A DNA stretch of 64,000 bases from an uncultured Verrucomicrobiales bacterium (GTDB lineage Bacteria > Verrucomicrobiota > Verrucomicrobiia > Verrucomicrobiales > Akkermansiaceae). The notes under the pieces are model-generated. The model saw only the letters and a list, made by a program, of their open reading frames with translations, made no database searches and was not told the origin of the DNA. The position numbers and the translations under genes are program-made. The stretch is from positions 1 through 64,000 of the forward strand of contig CALFVF010000025.1 of assembly GCA_937928735.1 (NCBI GenBank), read 5' to 3'. Within the stretch, counting starts at the first letter, position 1; every line of letters begins with the position of its first letter. This document shows positions 58,581 to 64,000 of the stretch, piece by piece.

Positions 58581-59603
58581 TCACTCTTCCCCGTTAAAAT
58601 AACGCTTACAAAATGGATGAACCAATACCAGCATGAGTGCAGCACTCATATAGCGACTCACATCATCCGAAGAAAGCACAACTCCTAAGAAAGCCCCTAT
58701 AATTAATACAGTGAGACAAATCAACTGGAGCTGGCTATGATCTAATGAGACTTTGGGTTCTTCTCGATATTGTTCCTTGGGGCTATCGATAGGTCCCTCG
58801 TCTAACTCTTCGGTGGGTTCTTCAGTCAAGCCTGTTTCTGCCCTATACTCCACAGTTGACCCTTCCTCACTAGCAGACGTGTTCGCTCTGAGCTTTTCAG
58901 TCTGACTTTCTACATTCATGATATCTTCTTCATGAAGAATCACTGCTTCTGTATTTGATTCTTGTTGATCTTCTGGTTGATCTTCTGGCTGATCTTCTGG
59001 CTGATCTTCTGGTTGATCTTCTGGTTGATCTTCTGGCTTAACAACATCCTGCACCTTTTGCGTAGGAAAAAGCTGCTCAATGTGCATATCTTCAGGAGAT
59101 TTTGTTAGCTTAGAATACTCTGTGGATCTCGAAGGCTGCGTAGAGTTAGCAGAGTTAGCAGAGTTAGCAGAGTTAGCAGAGTTAGCAGGGTTAGCAGGGT
59201 TAGCAGGGTTAGCAGGGTTAGCAGGGTTAGCAGGGTTAGCAGGGTTAGCAGGGTTAGCAGGGTTAGCAGGGTTCGTTAGATTTGAAAATTCTCTTGGATC
59301 AGGAGGCTTGGGCAAGCGGGTTGCTTGAGCTACCGTCACTACAGAACCAATAATATCTCCTGCTCGAAATAAATCTCCCACCAGAACCTTATGTTCTAGC
59401 ACCCCTGTGTGCTGCACTTCCAGATCGAGAGTTAAGTCCCGCTGCATAGACTTCACCTCGACCACAGCCATGGCTGCTACCACGAGTCCAGCATCTTTAA
59501 CACGCCAATCCACCAGCACCCAGTCACCCTGAGCATCAGCTATATCAGTCAAACAGTCTGTTCTGATAGGATAACGTATCTGCTTCTTTAGCCCATCACG
59601 CAT
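58581..59603 (-). CDS. Hypothetical protein: biotin/lipoyl-like N-terminus, NPA/NSA and EDQP tandem repeats, C-terminal TM
   Basis: HTGVLEHKVLVGDLFRAGDIIGSVV lipoyl-like pattern; tandem repeats; ICLTVLIIGAFLGVVL TM segment. Confidence 0.65.
   Translation of the reverse strand: MRDGLKKQIRYPIRTDCLTDIADAQGDWVLVDWRVKDAGLVVAAMAVVEVKSMQRDLTLDLEVQHTGVLEHKVLVGDLFRAGDIIGSVVTVAQATRLPKPPDPREFSNLTNPANPANPANPANPANPANPANPANPANPANSANSANSANSANSTQPSRSTEYSKLTKSPEDMHIEQLFPTQKVQDVVKPEDQPEDQPEDQPEDQPEDQPEDQQESNTEAVILHEEDIMNVESQTEKLRANTSASEEGSTVEYRAETGLTEEPTEELDEGPIDSPKEQYREEPKVSLDHSQLQLICLTVLIIGAFLGVVLSSDDVSRYMSAALMLVLVHPFCKRYFNGEE
58967..59038 (-). repeat. 12-bp minisatellite, 6 units (GATCTTCTGGYT), coding EDQP repeats
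   Basis: Six consecutive 12-bp units read directly. Confidence 0.95.
59143..59277 (-). repeat. 9-bp tandem repeat, ~15 units (5x GAGTTAGCA, 9x GGGTTAGCA, 1 degenerate), coding NSA/NPA repeats
   Basis: Units read directly. Confidence 0.95.
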
Positions 59604-59653
59604 GCAGGAGGGTAACTGGTTCCTCTCAGTGCTGCAACTTTAGAATCACGCAC

Positions 59654-59698
59654 AAAAAAAGCGGAAGTCCAAACCTCGATACCAAGGTGAACTTCCGC
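59654..59698 (-). terminator. Terminator of the tpiA transcript
   Basis: GCGGAAGT ... ACTTCCGC then TTTTTTT on the minus strand. Confidence 0.8.
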
Positions 59699-59758
59699 GA
59701 TCTAAATCCTCTCTGGTCGCACCGTGATACAACCAAGAGAACAAGTTTAACTTAAAGT

Positions 59759-60517
59759 TTAAGTTAAAGCATTATGAATCAAGTCCGCAAATATCTGCGG
59801 GTCTAATGAAGCACCACCCACGAGAGCACCGTCAATGTCCTCTTGGCCGAGTAGTTCAGCAGAATTCGCAGGCTTTACAGAACCCCCGTATTGAATACGG
59901 ATCTTATCTGCGGCCTCTTGACCATAGAGTTCAGCAATCACTGAGCGGCAGAATGCGTGCGCATCCTGTGCTTGCTGTGCCGAAGCAGTCACTCCTGTGC
60001 CAATTGCCCAGACAGGCTCATAGGCGATCACAGTTTCTGCGAGATCTTCTACAGACACACCAACGAGTCCGTCTGTGATCTGTGTGCGAAGCACAGCTTC
60101 TAGCTGCCCCCCTTCTCTCTGTTCGAGAGTTTCTCCGATGCAGAAAATAGGCTTAAGATTCGCCGCACGCGCCTTTTTGATCTTCGCGTTAATGATCGCA
60201 TCTGTCTCGCCATAGATACTACGGCGCTCACTGTGACCAATGATGACATATTGCACAAAGAGCTCCTTGAGCATCAGTGTGGAAGTTTCCCCTGTAAAGG
60301 CTCCGTTGTCATTCTCTGAGACATTCTGAGCAGAAAGTCCGATGGATGAACCAGCAAGCTTCGAGGAAGCGGCAGCGAGTGACACCATGGGAGGTGAGAG
60401 GACGATATCCACACCCTTGGCATCAGCGACTTTTTGTGAAAAGGAATCAATGAAGTCAGCGGCTTCCTGAGGCCCCATGTTCATCTTCCAGTTTGCAGCA
60501 ATAATGAGTTTACGCAT
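59759..60517 (-). CDS. tpiA: Triosephosphate isomerase
   Basis: AANWKMN; IIGHSERR; AYEPVWAIGTG; YGGSVKPANS. Confidence 0.96.
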   Translation of the reverse strand: MRKLIIAANWKMNMGPQEAADFIDSFSQKVADAKGVDIVLSPPMVSLAAASSKLAGSSIGLSAQNVSENDNGAFTGETSTLMLKELFVQYVIIGHSERRSIYGETDAIINAKIKKARAANLKPIFCIGETLEQREGGQLEAVLRTQITDGLVGVSVEDLAETVIAYEPVWAIGTGVTASAQQAQDAHAFCRSVIAELYGQEAADKIRIQYGGSVKPANSAELLGQEDIDGALVGGASLDPQIFADLIHNALT

Positions 60518-60544
60518 AATTGAATGATTTAAATAATAAAAATG

Positions 60545-61735
60545 TTAGACTTCACTCAGAGCAGCTACACCCGGCAGATCTTTACCCTCAAGAAGTTCGA
60601 GAGAGGCTCCACCACCAGTGGATAGGAAGCTAAAGTCTTCTGGATTCGCGAACTTATTGGCTGCAGTCACTGAGTCACCACCACCGACAATTGTCAGTGC
60701 ACTTGACTTCGCGACTGAGGCTGTGAGAGCCTTTGTGCCCTTGGCAAAATTATCCATTTCAAAGACACCCATAGGGCCATTCCAGAGAATCGTTCCTGCA
60801 CGTGCTACGATTTCTTCAAACTGTGGAATCGCGGCATCACCAATGTCAATCCCTTCCCAGCCATCATCGATACCGCCACCATCAGCATAGGGGACTGTGA
60901 CTTTGGTTTCCGCAGTCGGGGAGAACTCCTGGGTGATACGTGTATTCGCTGGTAGGTGGAATTGAATGCCTTTGGCCTCTGCTTCCTCAAGAATCTCCTT
61001 CGCGAGTTCCACAAAGTCTGGCTCAACAAGTGAGTTTCCAACTTTATGCCCTTGAGCAAGGCGGAAGGTGTAGGCCATGGCACCACCAATGATGAACTCA
61101 TCGGCCTTCTCCATCATTGCCTTAATCACCTGAATCTTATCAGAAACCTTCGCCCCCCCCATGATGGCGAGGAATGGCTTTGCAGGTGACTTTAACTTGT
61201 CTTGTAAAAACTCGAGCTCGAGCTCAATGAGGAAACCCATTGCACTCTGAGACACATGGTGAGTCACACCCTCAGTGGACGCGTGTGCACGGTGTGCTGT
61301 GCCAAAGGCATCATTGACAAAAATCTCCGCATTCCCAGCAAGTGCCTTGGCAAAGTCCGCACAGTTCTTTGTCTCACCTTCTTCAAAGCGAGTGTTTTCT
61401 AGAAGAACAACTCCACCTTCTCCTAGAGCTGCGCGTTTTGCTGTGGCGTTAGCACCTACTGTGTCAGTGGCGAAGGCGACTTCTTGACCAAGGTGCTCAC
61501 TAAGGCTCTTCGCTACAGATTCGAGGCTGAGTCTCTTCTTCTCTGGGCGTCCCATATGAGAGCAGAGAACAAGCTTAGCTCCTCCTGCGATAAGGTGTTT
61601 GATGCTCTTGAGTGCGCCAAGAATACGAGTTTGGTCTGTGATGTTGTTCGCATCGTCATAAGGGACATTGAAGTCAGCACGCATGAGTACTTCTTTGCCT
61701 TTCACATCGAGGTCACGAATAGATAATTTTGCCAT
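60545..61735 (-). CDS. pgk: Phosphoglycerate kinase
   Basis: RADFNVPYD; HMGRPEKKR; LLENTRFEEGE; GGAKVSDKI; STGGGASLELLEGK. Confidence 0.96.
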   Translation of the reverse strand: MAKLSIRDLDVKGKEVLMRADFNVPYDDANNITDQTRILGALKSIKHLIAGGAKLVLCSHMGRPEKKRLSLESVAKSLSEHLGQEVAFATDTVGANATAKRAALGEGGVVLLENTRFEEGETKNCADFAKALAGNAEIFVNDAFGTAHRAHASTEGVTHHVSQSAMGFLIELELEFLQDKLKSPAKPFLAIMGGAKVSDKIQVIKAMMEKADEFIIGGAMAYTFRLAQGHKVGNSLVEPDFVELAKEILEEAEAKGIQFHLPANTRITQEFSPTAETKVTVPYADGGGIDDGWEGIDIGDAAIPQFEEIVARAGTILWNGPMGVFEMDNFAKGTKALTASVAKSSALTIVGGGDSVTAANKFANPEDFSFLSTGGGASLELLEGKDLPGVAALSEV

Positions 61736-61811
61736 AATATATGTTCAATTAAAAGTGGAGATTCTAAAAAAAATGGGATTTTACTTAGAGAGATGAGTCT
61801 AGGGAGAAAAG

Positions 61812-61846
61812 AAAAACGGGGAAGGTAAAAGACCCCTCCCCGTTTG
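61812..61846 (-). terminator. Terminator downstream of gap
   Basis: AACGGGGA ... TCCCCGTT followed by T-rich run on the minus strand. Confidence 0.7.
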
Positions 61847-61872
61847 GAAAAATTCCGATCATCTAGTGATGA

Positions 61873-62889
<1,017 letters not shown>

Positions 62890-63124
62890 CTAGTTTAGGT
62901 TAATGTGAGAGCCAGTTCGCTCTAGCGCACTGACGCGCGGATTATCAACAGAGAAGGCTTCACGTCAATGATGAGTTCTGTTTTTTCCAGAGTTTCTCGA
63001 AATAAAATCACTTTTTGTGGAACAAAACTCAGCTTTCATCTTGATCCCAGAGCACACAGAATCTGACCAAATTTAGCTCAGTTTGTTCCAATTTAAGATC
63101 TTAAGAGCATCTCTCGTCACTCAG

Positions 63125-63922
63125 CTACAGCTTCGAGCGGTCTCCCTTCCGAGACAAGGGCGACCATAGAGGTGCTGGTTTAGTCCCCGTACCGGCATCA
63201 CCATACTTTGCCTGCTCGCGTACAGCCTCAGCGATCGCTCTTGCCATACGTTCTCTATAAGACGCCTTTTTAGCGAGCGAGCGCTCCGAGTAATTCGATA
63301 AATATCCGACTTCCACAAGCACACTGGGCACTCTTACATTACGCGTGAGGCGTAGACGTCGGCGAGTGAGACCAGCGTTACTACGCTCTCTGGGGCTGAC
63401 TTTTTCCATCTTGCGCTGAATACGAGTCGCCAGACCATGGCTATCGACTCTCCAGTAGTAAGTCTCTGGCCCCCTCACCCAGCTAGGCCCATGATTATAA
63501 TGAAGACTAAGAAACACCGCTCCTCTGCGAGCGCTCGCAAGGGCAGCTCGCTTATCGAGATCTAGGAACCGATCATCATCTCGCAGTAGCACAATATGAA
63601 AGTCATTCTGCAGGGCTTTCTTCAGCCTAAGGGCTGTATCCAGAGCCAGCTCCTTCTCATGCACCCCTGAGACACTCGCTCCTGGATCCTTTCCCCCGTG
63701 CCCTGCATCAATCACCACGGTATCAAAGCCCCTGGGTCCTGCTCGGTGCCCCCATGAATCTTTCTTTAGACTCACAGGTAGTGAGCGCTGGACTGAGGAA
63801 TTCAATGCTGGGCTCACAGTGGGCCCACTACTACAACTAACAAAGCTGAGTAAAATAAGAATCAAGCTGCTGTAGCACATGCAGCGTGTCCAAAACTGTC
63901 GTGAAATTATAGAATAAACCAT
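63125..63922 (-). CDS. N-acetylmuramoyl-L-alanine amidase
   Basis: VVIDAGHGGKDPGA; FLSLHYNHGP; VLVEVGYLSN (Amidase_3). Confidence 0.9.
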   Translation of the reverse strand: MVYSIISRQFWTRCMCYSSLILILLSFVSCSSGPTVSPALNSSVQRSLPVSLKKDSWGHRAGPRGFDTVVIDAGHGGKDPGASVSGVHEKELALDTALRLKKALQNDFHIVLLRDDDRFLDLDKRAALASARRGAVFLSLHYNHGPSWVRGPETYYWRVDSHGLATRIQRKMEKVSPRERSNAGLTRRRLRLTRNVRVPSVLVEVGYLSNYSERSLAKKASYRERMARAIAEAVREQAKYGDAGTGTKPAPLWSPLSRKGDRSKL

Positions 63923-64000
63923 CGATAAGGTGAGACTAATTCAATAGCTCCAAAACCCAGAAACACCAGATATTCCTTCCATTTCCATCATCTTTCACTC

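Noticed and set aside
59143-59277. Tandem array as a CRISPR
   Set aside because: Units are contiguous 9-mers with no spacers and lie inside a coding frame.
59080-59328. Plus-strand ORF encoding (ELA)n/(GLA)n repeats
   Set aside because: Antisense reading of the 9-bp array inside the better-supported minus-strand ORF; repeat units divisible by 3 keep several frames open.

Overview
The window is a gene-dense bacterial chromosome segment. Protein features (PEP-CTERM protein, arylsulfatase with HEAT-like tail, YdjY and squalene-cyclase-like secreted proteins) suggest Verrucomicrobiota, possibly Rubritaleaceae; this is inference only. About 45 CDS are supported, mostly housekeeping: class II FBP aldolase, HrpB, RecQ, MsrA, TatD, AvtA, trigger factor/ClpP, Hmp with an Rrf2 regulator, SHMT, MoaC/MobA-MoaD/MoaE, PurH, L35/L20, a DEAD-box helicase, PhoB/PhoR and a gap-pgk-tpi cluster. 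I saw no rRNA, tRNA, CRISPR array, prophage or transposase gene. The observations most worth a second look are: (1) a two-copy ~159-bp intergenic element with imperfect terminal inverted repeats (ATACCAA...TTGGTAT), about 79% identical by hand alignment, resembling an undescribed MITE or structured repeat family; (2) an RpiB-SHMT fusion ORF; (3) a MobA-MoaD fusion ORF; (4) an LplT-PlsC fusion whose C-terminus looks like a decayed acyl-ACP synthetase domain; (5) a structured rpmI-rplT intergenic region that could be an L20 autoregulatory leader; and (6) a lipoyl-like membrane protein carrying two separate coding minisatellites.
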